From Varroa destructor (lineage: Eukaryota > Arthropoda > Arachnida > Mesostigmata > Varroidae), in assembly GCF_002443255.2 (NCBI RefSeq), contig NW_019211457.1, forward strand, positions 30,743,309-30,807,308: a stretch of DNA of 64,000 nucleotides, given 5' to 3'. Positions 27,261-40,500 of the stretch are shown here, piece after piece. Both the position numbers and the translations under genes were made by a program. Position 1 is the stretch's first letter, and each line of letters begins with the position of its first letter. The notes under the pieces were generated by a model. That model did no database searches. It saw only the letters and a program-made list of their open reading frames with translations, and was not told the DNA's origin.

Positions 27261-29699
27261 GCGACAACACTCAGAAGATCCGACCGCAGTTGCATTCTAG
27301 CAGTATCTGACTTGTTTTGTACATGGCAAGCCTCTTAAGGGCAGGCTAAAGTCGTTTGCAGAAATGTTTCTGTTACATATCAGAACATAATTATTATGAA
27401 GTTTCCGCTTTGTAAATCGGATGGTTAAAATCTCGTTGATGCGAACCACCTCTTCCGATATGTTAGGGACAGCGTACACTCTACGTCAATATAAAATAGA
27501 CTAAAGTTTTCCAAATTGGATAAGTAAGTATATAAATGGATAACACATGAACTATGTGATAAAGGAATCAGGACAGCTCGGAGTCAATATTCCATAACAT
27601 ACTGTCACAAACCAAAATTAACTATCACAGGCCGTACTATAAAGTCAGGTCCAGTTGTCATGTGGCAGGAAGCATGGCGGTATCGTGGATAGTTTCAGGA
27701 TATCAAACATCGGCGATTCCATCAACAACAAGAGTTGACCTGACAGAAATTTGATGTAACTACAGCTTCTAGCGATCCATTATTTATGAATATAATCAAA
27801 TATTCCCTGAAGTGCCTTAGTAAGCAACATTAATAACAGATATGCGTATACATTCAGCTATTACTCAAAAGTGCAACGAAAGTCGGCCGGTGTAAAAATA
27901 AGTGAAGTATTTTACTTGAACTTATTAAAACGAGCAAGGCACTCGAGGGGTGCTTCTCACATATAACTTCCTAGTCAACACCAGGGAGGCATCCATAGGA
28001 GAACTGTTTTTATCCTTCGAGCCTTCGGTGCGAAATTAAGCAGACTTGATATGCAGGAATGGCTAATGAAGGTTGAGTTTTGTAGGCACGCTAACCGACT
28101 TTGTATGCGCCATATTTACGAAAGTTACATTTCACAGATTCTTTCTAGAAAACAATATATGCAACGGGTGGAGCCAACGATACAGTACCGACAAACAAAT
28201 CTAAATAGCAAGATAAAGGCTTATAGAGGCCTAAGCAAAAATAGGCTGGAAGGTGAAACATACGCAGCATGATTAGGCTGGAAGACGCAGGACACCGTTT
28301 GGCTCAAGTTATATTGCAGTTCATATCTACTCTATCCACAGATATATCAGAAAATAACTGCAGCGACTGTCTATTTCAGAGAGAGACATTTCAGGAGATG
28401 GGGGTAAATGAAGTAAATTAGAAACGGATGCCTTTTTTGAAAAATTGGCAGAAACGAAGCGTTTTTGCCTCCGTCCTTTGGACTAGGTAGTAAATTGAGG
28501 GCTAGGAAAAATGTGTGCTAAAAAATTACCTAGTATGGAGACCAAACTAGCAGGTTCCACACGGGAAAAAGTTGGTAGAAAAAAAAGTGTCGTTATATAG
28601 ACGTTTGCGACCGATCCGTCCAGATTATTCGTATACTCAAGCCGCCTAGCTTGATAGATATTTGAGGCAACGTTAAGTGGTACTATTGAGCTCAAAGAAG
28701 CTGAATTTCAACTAGCAAAAAAAAAAATAGTATCATTTGAGCATCGTTCATGAGTAGTTCCTTTAAAAACTAAGCTGTGACAAATCTGGGCCTAAAGAGA
28801 CCTAGAATATGGAGTTGGTGTATCTTACTAAGTTAAAACGCAAACTTCTATTGCGCCGTATTGATATTCGGTGACACCATTCGCTCACTAGAACCAGTAA
28901 TAGAATGAAATGTTTATAGTGGGTGATTAGAGAGGTCAGTTATTTTTGTTTAAGCATTTATAGCTTTCTATCGACTCTGATATCCTTTTTCTAGTAGCTA
29001 CTAAAATATTATCCATATTGAAACAACTTGGCCATTCTACGTCTCACGGCTAGATAATGATGAAGCCGACCCAGTCATATAACGTTTACAGCGTAACGTT
29101 TACAGACATGCGTGTAGTTCGGTCCTGACATCTGGATTCTTTAATAAGCGGGTCGACCGAGCCAACCTTCATAAAGCCATTCAATAAATGCTCAATATGT
29201 ACATGCACAAGTCGGTGATACGCATTTCGGACGCTATTTCTCTATACAGTCATTTTGATGAAAGAACGGATCAATAGGAACTAGCAACGATGTCCAAGAA
29301 CACGTTATTATCTATATTACCCATTTTCTTGATGCCTTCGTCCTGCTCCGTCGATATTAGCATAGTACCACAAATATCTGTCATGATTCTGCCCACTTCT
29401 AATTTCGACTACTATATATGATATTTTCCTTAAATTAATTTGTCTCTTATATTAACTAGTCTTCTGTTAGTTTATTATTCACAGAAACCAGCCAAGATAT
29501 AGAAACCTCGAGAACAGAGCGAGCCGTGGAGTAGATTACGTTCAGATTCTATCGGAGCCATCTACACCTTTACGCAACAAGCATGCAAAAATTGTTAGCG
29601 TGACACTGCGAGCTGAGTCCTACCTTACAGTGCCGAAGATTGCCTTAATTTACTCTACTGCTTTTCTGCATAGATTAAGGGTGGTTCCGTACCCGACCT

Positions 29700-31900
29700 A
29701 GGTCCAAGTCACATTGCTATGTCCATTTTACTGTGACATAAATCCTCGACATGGATTGCTTGGTATTGGATTGCGCGTTATATACATTTATACTGAATTC
29801 GGTGGATTGGCCGGACCTGAGGGGATAAAACCGCACAAGCCGCCACTACAAAACGTCTCTGCGATGGTAATATTGGTCCTCGTCGACCTGGTACTTCCCT
29901 CTATGCGCCACAAACGTTTTACTGTTTCCTCGCCTCCAACGATGTGGGGCCGAACTCGGGTCGGCAGCCAACGGCGCTACCAGCTGAAACTCAAGTTCAC
30001 CGCTACAAGTAATCATGACGCTTTCGCTACTGGTCCCGCTCCTGCCGCTGGCAGCAGTTCCCACTGAAAAAGAAAGTCGATACTGACTCAGTGCCCGGGC
30101 TACATCCGATTGCCGTTTAACTCTAAGGCTCCAAGGGGACTTAGTGCTTTATCTGAAAACAACAGCAATGCCATTGAATCTATCGTTGTAGTAGCAATAG
30201 TAGTACTAGTGAGACCATTAACCAACAATTAACAGGTCACTGTATAGCCGTTGGGACCAGCGTAACCTCAACGGAAACAACACTAGAAAACGGCAGCAAG
30301 GAGCAAAATAGCAACAAGGAGCCACATGTTTCGAAGGACGTTTGGGACGTGGTTAGTTGCATGAAGATCCGTCCTAGTCCCGTTCCTGTTTCTGTACCGA
30401 TCTGGACTCCGCCTCCGATATCCGCTTTTCGTTTCGTAGATGAACGCTGACTAAAGATCCCCAATGCGATCACACTACCACCATAGTACCTTCAAGGCGG
30501 CTACGAGAATATTGCAAGTCGATTATCCCTACCTACTACAATTATACGGCCATTGCGGCTGCTAGCAGGTTTGTTATGTTAAGATGCATTCGCTATCAAC
30601 TCTTCTACTTCTATCAACCGGTAGCGATAACAACGCAACGAACATCAGCAATAATACGTTCGGCAGAAAGATCGAGGAAGAAGAGGAAGGATGGGAGCGT
30701 ACGGGGTAGACGAATTCCCCTTTGGCCCAGGAAGGCAAAGTCAATGGGGCCGTCGCAACCTGTGCGACGAATCGTAATCGCATCAGTAACCTCTATACTG
30801 CAGTAAGCGCAGTAATGGCTTCTGCAGTATGCAGAATTGGCGAGAAGAAAAAGCAAACTGCTTGGACAAGAAAAGTTACCGTAAGAGTAAGCCTGCACGC
30901 GATGGTAGACATATATTATTCGCCAATAAAGGCATGACAGTATACAGCACTGATTCATATAATAACAACATTGCCATCGTCTCTTGAGGGATTTCGGGGG
31001 TGAGGTCGGCGCAGCAACGAAGCGACGCCAGTTCAGCTTTCGGTATGCCACGCGAAATTTTCATAGCGGAAAGGTTGGTGAAATGCAGAGAAAAAAAATG
31101 CATTAAACAGCGTCGGCTAACGGAAACCCCGGGCGAACGGGATATCGACAACGATACAAGTAGGTATGCCTGAATAAAGGCTATAAGCAAGAGGCTAAGT
31201 TACGTGTCCGCGCAAAGCCGAAAGTCAACGGCATCGACGAAGAAAACACGACCTCGTGACACCAACGGTGCGGGATGGGCCACCGGCATGACAACACAAG
31301 TAGCCCCAATGGAACCGAGCCGACCGGTTCCTGCCCGAACTCGCTGGGTCAGCCAACGTAACCTGTACCAAGGCTTTCGTCTTTTTGTTTTTCGGCTGCT
31401 CCCAGAAAACGTTTTCAGAGGTCCCGCCGGCATCGGCAAAGTAAAGAACAGGGCCCACATGGTCATACATCTGTCAACGATTTTCTCGTATTTACCGGTT
31501 GGCACCTCGGTTCGTCCATCTTCTGCTTCTTCGGTGGGAAATGCGCCTCTAATCACACATGTGATTGGCGACCGTCGATGGAAACAGTGCTCGCACAAAT
31601 CGTACTCTTCCTGGCCCTGCAAAGGCGAATAGGACAGATCGAGGACACAAAACGAGTATACCCGTAAAACAGAAAGAAATATATAGAGGAAAGACATGCT
31701 TGTATATGTGCACGACTTAGAAAAAAAGATACGCATCGACAGAGTGGCCGAAGGTCGCGACAGTCATAGAGGACGGCGGAAAGGAACACTACTGTTCGTG
31801 ATTAAGTAGCTGGCTCGAAGCGGCAGACCCAGCAGTTGCGAAAACGGTACCGGCAGCAGCCGACGCAGAGTGCCTCGTCTGCTCTTAACGCAACATGTCA
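29700..31900. other. Largest G+C-richer island, purine-skewed
   Basis: About 2.2 kb with a high CpG word content and dense overlapping open frames on both strands (for example 178 codons minus at 31200-31736 and 142 codons plus at 31204-31632). Frames open on both strands at once point to stop-poor composition and not to a gene. It could be a promoter with 5'-UTR of a gene whose coding exons lie outside the window. Confidence 0.35.
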
Positions 31901-34900
31901 CAAAAGTCCGATCGGCTTTTCCTTTCTTTCCTGAGTGGCCTAGAGGTTACGCTGATACCTGGGCTACTGGCAGCTTTTAATGGAAAGCACATAACAGGTA
32001 ACGATACATGTCATTTTAGGAAGTGTCTATTTTTATGCGGATATTGATTAATAGTTTCCGCCGTTGGGACGGATGTGACGAATGAACGGAGCATATGGCG
32101 GTGAAAAGGAGGTGTTGGGTCATTTTTGCAGTAAGAGCAATGGCGTTGGTTAGGGTTTTCATAGGATATTGATCACGAAGTGCAAATGAAAATCATGGCT
32201 GGTTACTATCTCTTAGCAGAGTTACTATTCTGTTATTATGAAATAAAAAAAAGTTGGCAAATGGCATAAAAAGGCAGATGACTACCGTGATTTTATGGGT
32301 AAGGCTCATTTTTTACTAAATAGAACACTAAATACTTTAATAGTTCTGATGCTTACGTTAATAGACTGAGTGAGCACATAGAGCTTTGCTACTTGGGTGG
32401 AACTGTACGGTCGAAAAATTACCAGCCGTAATTTAAGTGTTTGAAAATTAATGGAGAAGCAATCTCATGCAGCGTCTAGTCCTTTGATTAAACTCAGTAA
32501 GACCGGTATAGATGACGTTTAATATTTTATCAGCAACGCCAAAATGAACCGTAGTTCGAAAAATATTTTAGCCACTCTCTCAAAATTAAACATAATTCAA
32601 ATGTTTCGAAAAAACATAGTTTTTATTGGTTGGCCAGTTTATGTTCACAAGTTATTTCTCGACATTAGGCCCTCCTCAATACCTGTAGGTCACTTATTTT
32701 TAGACATTGCGCATACGCAAAACTATAACAACCGCACCAACTTAATCATTTATAGTCCTAGTGTTCACAAAAAGTATTTGCCTCTCGTCGATTTAGTTCG
32801 AAGCCATCCGGGCTTCTGCAAATGACCTGCATTCTTGGGGGTGCTTCCCTCACCACCAAAATCTCTAAAACGCTTGGTGATGTGGGTGCTGGAATTCAGA
32901 ATGTGTTATGAATTCTCCAACTTCACTAGTCAACGGAACGCTCCGACTCACACCCTCTTCCTCCAGCGCGTCGAACGCCCACGACTGTATAAACCTGCTA
33001 ACGAGTAACAGCGCGATCTATTGGGAAGATCTCCTTCGGGCCATATCCCAATGGATATGCAGCTACCTACGCCCATGAAACGTCGTAGGGACGACGCGGC
33101 TTGCCCGAAAGGGTCCATCTGCTTGTGACTCGTCCGCTTCAGGCTTTACATCCATTGCACATTTCAAATGACGCTTACGAGAAAGGTGTCTTCGATATCC
33201 ATAGTGTAGGCGCTGGTCACAGACACGCGTTTTACTATACATAGATAGGCCAAGAGGAAGACGCTGCCGAAGTGACCTGAAGACTTTCTGCTACGTACCA
33301 TAGAAAGACTGGCACTGATCGTATTCTCAGTATACGGCATGTTTATTTGATATACGCCCAATCTTCAGATGTTTGTCTCAACGTTCGTCACACAAGTTAA
33401 GTAGAAGAGACGTTCTAGACTAGTTGTTGTTGTTATCGTTGTTGTTGAGTGTGCGTTCGTATACCATTCATCAAGCTAGCCAGGCAGGCGGGACTTATTT
33501 AGAATTCAAAGCTCATAGGTAATTCAAACGGATGTTAGATGTTACATAAATTTCGTAGCTTGTGTAGCAGATATTCAAGTAAGTATCTCAATAGGTGTTT
33601 TTTAAATGCCATAGTAGGTGTCTTAACGAGTACCCAGGCGCGACGTCGGTATGGAGTTTCTAAGGGTTCACCCATTCCCGATCCGAGATAAATTATTAGG
33701 CGCCAGAGAGATAGATGCTCCACATTGACCATTAACTTTTCAACTCGTTTACTAAAGCGAGGTATGTTTTATGAGTCGAAGTGTGGAATATATCTACACT
33801 ATACTCAGCTTCATGTCAACATTATAACTATTGCATTCGGAGAGTTAGTTATTAAAGCATTGTCGCAAACAGAGAACAAATAGAAAAGGATATGTTCAGC
33901 ATTATAGCGGTAAGTACAAAATGCTTTTCTATTACAAAGCGAATATTACTTCTTTTCGTATTATTTAATAGAATATTTTCTATATTACATAGCCTCGAAT
34001 CTGCGCGGTTCTGTAACAACAAACAGAGGGTTGGTTCATTTATGTTCTTCATCGCACTTGGCGGATGAGCCTCTGACAGATTTATATTAGGAACGCATCA
34101 TCGTTTCCCATTTGCTTTTTAGATTTAATCGCTGTTAACGACCAATGATTAAACATTTATCAACAACTTTAAATCGACCAAAATTTTACTAAACGTTAGT
34201 GTGTTAGGCTGGACATCTCAGGATATGTGTCGCTCGATAACACACTAATTTCTCCCATGTCGGAGTTCCATCTAAATGAAAATAGATATTTGAATATTCT
34301 TCTTATGCCGATAGGTACGGGATCTACGAGTTCCTAAACTACTCTCAAGAGAGAGATCTAAAGACTACTCTCAGAATTAGCTTTTCTAAAGCTGCGACCA
34401 ACCATTTCATCGTATTTCATAATCTAAAACGATGTCAATGCGACCGCACTGAGCCAATTGTCGATTGAACAATATTATCAGTCTGCGAAGCTGTGAAGCT
34501 TTTGCCTTCGCTGGCAGCTAACACTCGTCGTTAGGATTCAATTTCATCTCACCGGAGAAGCGTTGTTTTACACCATATTAATTTCTGATTGACCCATTTT
34601 CGTATTTCTTTGATTTGCCATTACGAGTGTATGTTGTCCTCACGTCGTTCTCACTAATTTGTTTCACTTGGGACATCAACTGAGCATATGAGTTGTTATT
34701 ATTATGATAATATAAATAAGGAGTGGGCTTTACCTTTTAGTGAAGTGGACGATATCTTTGCTTTTTAAAAGTAAGTTTCAATATATGAATTGAGATGTAA
34801 TATATCGTTAAATGCTACGCCCTTTTTCCTGAATTTTCGTTTCCTCTTTGTGGAGATTTCACTTCATTTGACAGAAAATTTTCTCGGACTGTTGTAAAGC

Positions 34901-35020
34901 CTCATAGCGGTCCCTTTGGGATTTAGTCGGATTTTATCATGCTGAGTTAATAGAAAATAGCAAATAGTTGCTCGCTTAACTTTCTTGTTCTGTTCCAGAA
35001 AGGATTGGTTTCTCCTTGTA

Positions 35021-35079
35021 CTAAGGGTAGCGGATAAACGCGTACCCTTAGCAATAAACCGCGGACGAATTTGTCCGCG
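35021..35079. repeat. Two adjacent perfect hairpins
   Basis: The first has arms CTAAGGGTA (35021-35029) and TACCCTTAG (35043-35051), with a further GCG/CGC pairing inside. The second, 8 bases on, has arms CGCGGAC (35060-35066) and GTCCGCG (35073-35079) around GAATTT. G+C-rich stems stand out in very A+T-rich surroundings. Confidence 0.85.
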
Positions 35080-36394
35080 AAAATGTGTCCTGATTTACAT
35101 GTAGGGCACCCTTAATGCAAAATAATGTGGTCCCTAACACAGCTATTGCACGAGACACATGAAGATCAATTTCTATAACTTTGGACGCTATCGAGACGCA
35201 TCTAAATGAAGCGTTTTTATGGACTGTTTGTTGCTTACTTAGCGGCCCGTGAGTTATTTGTCAAAAGTTCAATTTAGATCAAGTTCCTCATGACCTACAC
35301 TTATAAACACCGAAAAAAAAGCGCGCAAAAGATCTTTTATTGCATATATATATGTAACCTGTTATGAACTATGTAGACGAATTGGGTTATTGTTCATTTA
35401 GTAAAACTATTTTATTTTATAATAACAGATAAAGAGTTAAAAAGTTAATCAACTGGTAATTTTTTTAAATATAATGAACAGCTGAACCATTAGTCTGAAA
35501 ATCCCGCGTTCGACTTTATTCTTTTTTATAGAAATAACTATGATTCTGATTTACCAAGTGTGCGGCATATAAAATAAATTTATTTAAATGTTATTTGATA
35601 AAAACTGCACATTATCAATGGCTAATTTTTTTGGCCACCAGAAATTGTATATGATTTTTTTGGTGTTAAATAGATACATCTAAAAAAACCCTTATGAAGG
35701 TTAGCTCTTTTTACAATCACAAATTTTGCCGAAGCCATTGTTCCTTAAAGCTCTGACGGGACTATTTTTTTTTTGGCGTTCGTTTGTAAGTTCAGAGAAG
35801 CATTTCGAGTTTTTAAAGTGATGCTCTGCAACTTTTAAAATGCTTGATCCGATGCTTATTTTCCATGAAGTTGACCCGATTCGAGGCTTTGGGTAATCTC
35901 TTTTAGGTTCTTTATGGAGTCACTTTGTCGGCATTGTCCAGATTCATCGCTGCGCTTAAGGCTAACGTCTTCATTCAATTAACAGACAGATTTGGTCTAG
36001 CGATGTATTATACAGGCTGCGTACAGAATCATAATGGAGAAAGAGTAATCTCCGCCCATTCCGATCGCTGTTAGCAATCGGTTTGTCGTCGATACTTGCG
36101 TAGTCGCGCGTTCTTAATTCACAGCCGCTTTCGTCCACACCGTAGTAGCGCTTGCTTCAATTAGCGTGAAATGGCTAGAGTTGATAAGAAATACGCAAAA
36201 TGATACTTTATCTATGTGTGGTAAACCCCATTTTTTCATATTACCCTTTACTTTAGCTTCTGCCAAAAGGATTGGCCGGAACGAGTCTTGCTAGACTTGC
36301 CTAGAGTTTGCCCAATACGGCAACCATTTGTCAACGCTAAAATTTTTTGCCCGCAATAACAATATGTTTTTGCTTGTTAGGCCAATGCACTCTT

Positions 36395-36535
36395 CGTAGT
36401 AGTTTTCTGGGTAGCGTATTTGCTTGCTAATCCTAGGGACACTGGAGTGATCTTGGGTCGAACCCGGGCATAGAGTCTGCTTGTTTTGTGATAGCCAGCA
36501 CACTTCGTTTTGTAGAATTCGAAACACATAGAGCG
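36395..36535 (+). repeat. SINE-like tRNA-derived repeat, copy B
   Basis: Contains the best B-box-like core of the family, TTGGGTCGAACCCGGGCATAG, preceded by TTGCTTGCTAATCCTAGGGAC and followed by CACTTCGTTTTG and the tail motif GTAGAATTCGAAACACATAG. These blocks align with copies C and E in order and spacing. A strict A box is not preserved. Confidence 0.62.
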
Positions 36536-37202
36536 TAATGCACTCAGAGAGATCGGTATTAGCGGTTAAGATAACGCCGCCCACAAAGATTCAAAGTTGA
36601 ATGTAGATTACCGATGAAATCCCGGTTTGCGTCAGTTGTATGTATTTCATTGTTAAGGACACCAAGTTTTTGGTATATTTGAAGCCATGTCAATGAGGTT
36701 ATTTACTAGTCTAAGAGGGCGAGTTAATTTACCCCCTAATAGGTTGGTTTATTTCCGATCTAAATAAAATTTATAAAAATAGCTTTCAGTCGGCATCATC
36801 ACACAAAACCTCGACTTTTGTGTGATGGAGCTCTCATCTCCAGAATATTTCTATAACCATATAACTTATTAATGTGAAAAGCTACTGGTTTACAAGGCGG
36901 ATCTATTTTGTACTCCATACTATCTGTTACACGGTTTTAACGTCACGCTTAATCGACTGTTGTTAAATGCGGGCCTGCCCTAAAGGCTTTAGTGCCTTTC
37001 GTTTAGGCTTTTTTTCTCACTCCATATTTAAAGTAATCCCTCTGTTACTTTGGGTGTCCTATCTGGCTATATTGTCAGGCCAATTGCTCCGACGCTTTTC
37101 TTTGGTCTTCTCGGGAAAGAGTGTAATATAGGACAGAGGTACGTTTGGCCAAGAAACTACGGCAAATAGAAGCCAGCTAGTTAGTATCGTCTCCCCTCGT
37201 GA
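36536..37202. other. Spacer between SINE-like copies
   Basis: A+T-rich with no gene or motif recognised. Confidence 0.4.
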
Positions 37203-37340
37203 TAAGTAGGTAAGGTTTTTGCCCCCTAATTTTAGGGACACGTTGTGGTCTAAGTCCGAACCCAAGCATAAACAGACAGTTCGTTTCCCAGCACGAAATT
37301 ATGCCTTACGGCGATACCGGACGTAAAACTTGAAACATAG
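37203..37340 (+). repeat. SINE-like tRNA-derived repeat, copy C
   Basis: Shares with copy E the blocks TAGGGACACGTTGTGGTCTA, GTCCGAACCCAAGCATA, AGTTCGTTTCCCAGC and the tail CGTAAAACTTGAAACATAG. Copy D follows after about 40 bases in the same orientation. Confidence 0.62.
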
Positions 37341-37382
37341 AAATAGTGTCGCCTGGAGAGTGGGAAGGCAGGTCGTATATCG

Positions 37383-37550
37383 ATGGTGGTGCAGTAGTAA
37401 GATGTTTGCCTACAAGATTTACGAACGTGAGTTGACGTGATCTAGGTACGAAACCAGGGATAGACACACTGTTCCTTCTCGCGCTGAAAGGGGCCAGCCG
37501 TTTAAAGCAACGCCTAATGTCACTACCGGACGCAAAATTCGAAACTTTAA
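37383..37550 (+). repeat. SINE-like tRNA-derived repeat, copy D
   Basis: Starts with an A-box-like TGGTGCAGTAGTAAG, then TGTTTGCCTACAAG, the B-box-like GGTACGAAACCAGGGATAG, GTTCCTTCTCGCGCTGAAAG and the tail CGGACGCAAAATTCGAAAC. It is the closest relative of copy A and the most complete member. Confidence 0.65.
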
Positions 37551-40500
37551 TGTATATCGATGTTTTATAGAACATAAGCAACAATTTAGAGACCTCATCA
37601 GAGTACCTAATAATCCGGTCAGCAGATTGAGCGAGTAGTAATCTGAGTCCACCTAAATTCTTAGTTGATTTCACGTAAAACCTACGTGAAACAGGTCGAC
37701 CGACTCGTTTCGCCTAGTCTCAAGCCAATATCAATGTCCATTACCCAAAGTACCTCCTCAACTTATTGTAGGTGTAGATGATAACAAAGCAATATGAAAA
37801 AAATCCATAATATTGATACATAAGATGTGTACGAATGACATGTTCGTATTGGATAAATAAATAAACAAACAACGATTTTTAGTAAGAACAAACAACAAAG
37901 GAATAGAATTTGTTCAGCAGGGATCACAATCGAAGAATCACACCAAAAATGCTTCACCCTCCTCTAAGATTTGGCAGTTTTATGCGACAAACTCATGTTA
38001 AAGATTGGTTTTGAATGAAATGGACAAACTATTAAAATCAGGCTCGATTTAACTTATTTCTTATGCTGACGAGAATCTAAAGAAGATCCGCTATACGTAA
38101 GGACGTCTGTATATGTAAAGTAAATCGTTGCATTGGATAGTCCATCGTTCATTCAGTACATAATTTAGATGACATGGCTGCAGCCTCGCCTAAGATAGAA
38201 GTTCGTGTCAGGTTTTAATAGTGAGAAGACACGCTTCGCGATGCTTCTATATAGCTGAATAATTCATTTATGGCCCACTTGGCTATATAAACCAGGCAGC
38301 AATGGTACAGGGACTTACGTAGTCAAACCATTAAACTCGAAAATCGACAGCGGCACTGAAATATCATTGGATGGAGTTCAGAATCGTACACTGGCTTAGA
38401 TTGCCCGACGCAACTCGTCCAACAGGCGCTCTGTTCGAAGTTACTATTTTATCGCCTGGTAGCTAAACTCGAGTAGCGTCTCTACAACGATTGAAATAAG
38501 CTTAGCCACTCCGCCGGCCGAGCTACCTAATGGCCTGAAATTGGGAGCGAATTCGCTCGTGGTCCAGGTTGTGAACTACTGATTTTTTAAACTTGCACAT
38601 TTGCATGTAATCATTACTGTTGCACCCTGCTACGTAGAACCCGCAGTTGGTATCTTTGTTACAATAGTCTAATGTTTCTTGTAACTGGTTTCTAGAATTC
38701 CAGCCAAGTTTAACGGAAACGTTAATATTATTAAACACTTTAATAGTTTACGATACGAACTAAGGAACTAATACAAAATTCTAATGCAAAATTCAGCACA
38801 ACATTTGAATCAGGTTAAAGTCAAGTAGACTCTACCCTTGGAATCATTCATCAGGAAATGCATTGTGTATACCGAAACTTACATTTTGCACATGTTACTG
38901 TGAAATGAACTTGTACTTTAATAATCCCCTCACATACGCTTTGCGGTAGAGCCCCAAAAGGCGCGGATACACATAATGTTTTGATTATAGTCTTGCACCG
39001 GTTTTATTAGCTGTTGTTGGGCTCCTCAGCAAGTTCACAACTGTCAACCAAAGTAAGGAGAGGCACGTTTAAGCAACAAGACAACAACAAAGAATCTATG
39101 ATTATTTCTATATGAGTGTGCTGGTATCATTCGTTGCTGCTTCAACCGTATTTTAAGTAAGCTACAAGGTCGTTTTTGATCCTAGTCTCCTTGATTTGGC
39201 AACGAAGTCGCAATGAACAGCTTCGTACGATGCTAGCTAAGGTACAGCAGGCCATTCTGTTACTCTGGTGTTATGTTTCACTTTTGCGTCTAGCCTATTG
39301 GACCCAGTTGTAATTAGGGTAATGTTCTACATCAGCTCAAACACATGTCGGTTGTTTACAGCTGACCTACATACATTTGTTGTAACATGTTTTTACAATT
39401 ATCTCTTTTGGTGTACTCTCAAGCAGCTTGCGTACGGACCACCTGCAAAGTCTTAAATAGAGATGTTAAGTTTCACGTCTGTACTTGCCTGATACCTGTA
39501 ATTGCCTGTACTGATACAGCCAATAATGGTATCTTTATACCATTGTACATATGCTTTTGTACCATTGTACATACCAACAGACATCGGTAGCGCATTATTT
39601 CATGCCACCAATGAACGAACAGCGTTCTTTTAGGCACTTCAGATAACGCCTATCCATTTTTTGCTGGCACAGCCACTGATTAAAGTACCCGTATTTATCG
39701 TATATTCGTATTATACGAATTGTATATATTCTAGCTAGATATGTAATACCATCAAAATTTGTATCTAAACAAGACCTTGATCGTGATGTTTAAGAACTGC
39801 TCGCTGTTTCCTAGGAAAATCCCACAAAAAGGTCGACACAGTCCGAAATCATAAAACCACGGGCAAAGCTGTCTTGTCATGAGCATCAAGGCTAGGATTC
39901 AACTGAGGCAGGTGGAATAGAAGCAAACACTTCGCAGGCCCGAATCTTTTGGGACCTTTCCGGGCTCACTTTAAGTCTGCGAATGAGAAGATCGGGGCAA
40001 GAAACTGTAGAATTGTAGGATTCAGTCAGACCATAGAATGCCCCATTTGGCTTCCGCCTGTCCGTCCCCTGAATAGTCACTCTGTATTTTCACTTTCAAG
40101 ATGACATCGCGTTCCGAGTACCCTTCTATCCGTTGCATATATGCGCCTCCTCTGAGCCGCCGTGGGCGCTGCCTTTTCCTTTTTCGCCTTCAAAGACCCC
40201 GTTGCTATTGGCTGTTACGACTATCTTTATTCCGATATTGTTGTGTCTTGTTCACCTCGCAGACTACTGTATCATTAAATATTCATAGGATGAATACCTT
40301 GCAGGAACACAGGGGGCGCCACAGGAGCACAGGAACAAAAAAGATGCAGAAATAGAGAGCGAAAAATTGAGCAAACCAAAGCAAGTCTTTGCCACACTGA
40401 CTTCTCTACTTCCTGGTCCTTTATTTGTTCTGTGGGCTGAAATAGCAAGAATATACCTTTCTTCGCTTCGTTGGTCAAAGTGCCGCGGCAGAGTAACCGC

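Larger units (their letters stand above)
21958..36394. other. Gene-poor region, no gene recognised
   Basis: Mostly A+T-rich. It holds an exon-like minus-strand open frame at 23797-24031 (see findings), a hairpin at 23077-23101, G+C-richer islands at 26.0-27.3 and 29.7-31.9 kb, and paired hairpins at 35.02-35.08 kb. No domain is recognisable in any frame. Confidence 0.4.

Noticed and set aside
31200..31736. 178-codon minus-strand frame and 142-codon plus-strand frame over the same bases
   Set aside because: Both strands are open together and neither shows a motif, as expected from G+C-rich, stop-poor DNA.
36291..36584. 97-codon minus-strand open frame
   Set aside because: It is antisense to SINE-like copy B.
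38523..38738. Cys-rich 71-codon minus-strand frame
   Set aside because: No signal peptide, no known cysteine framework and no splice context; likely chance.
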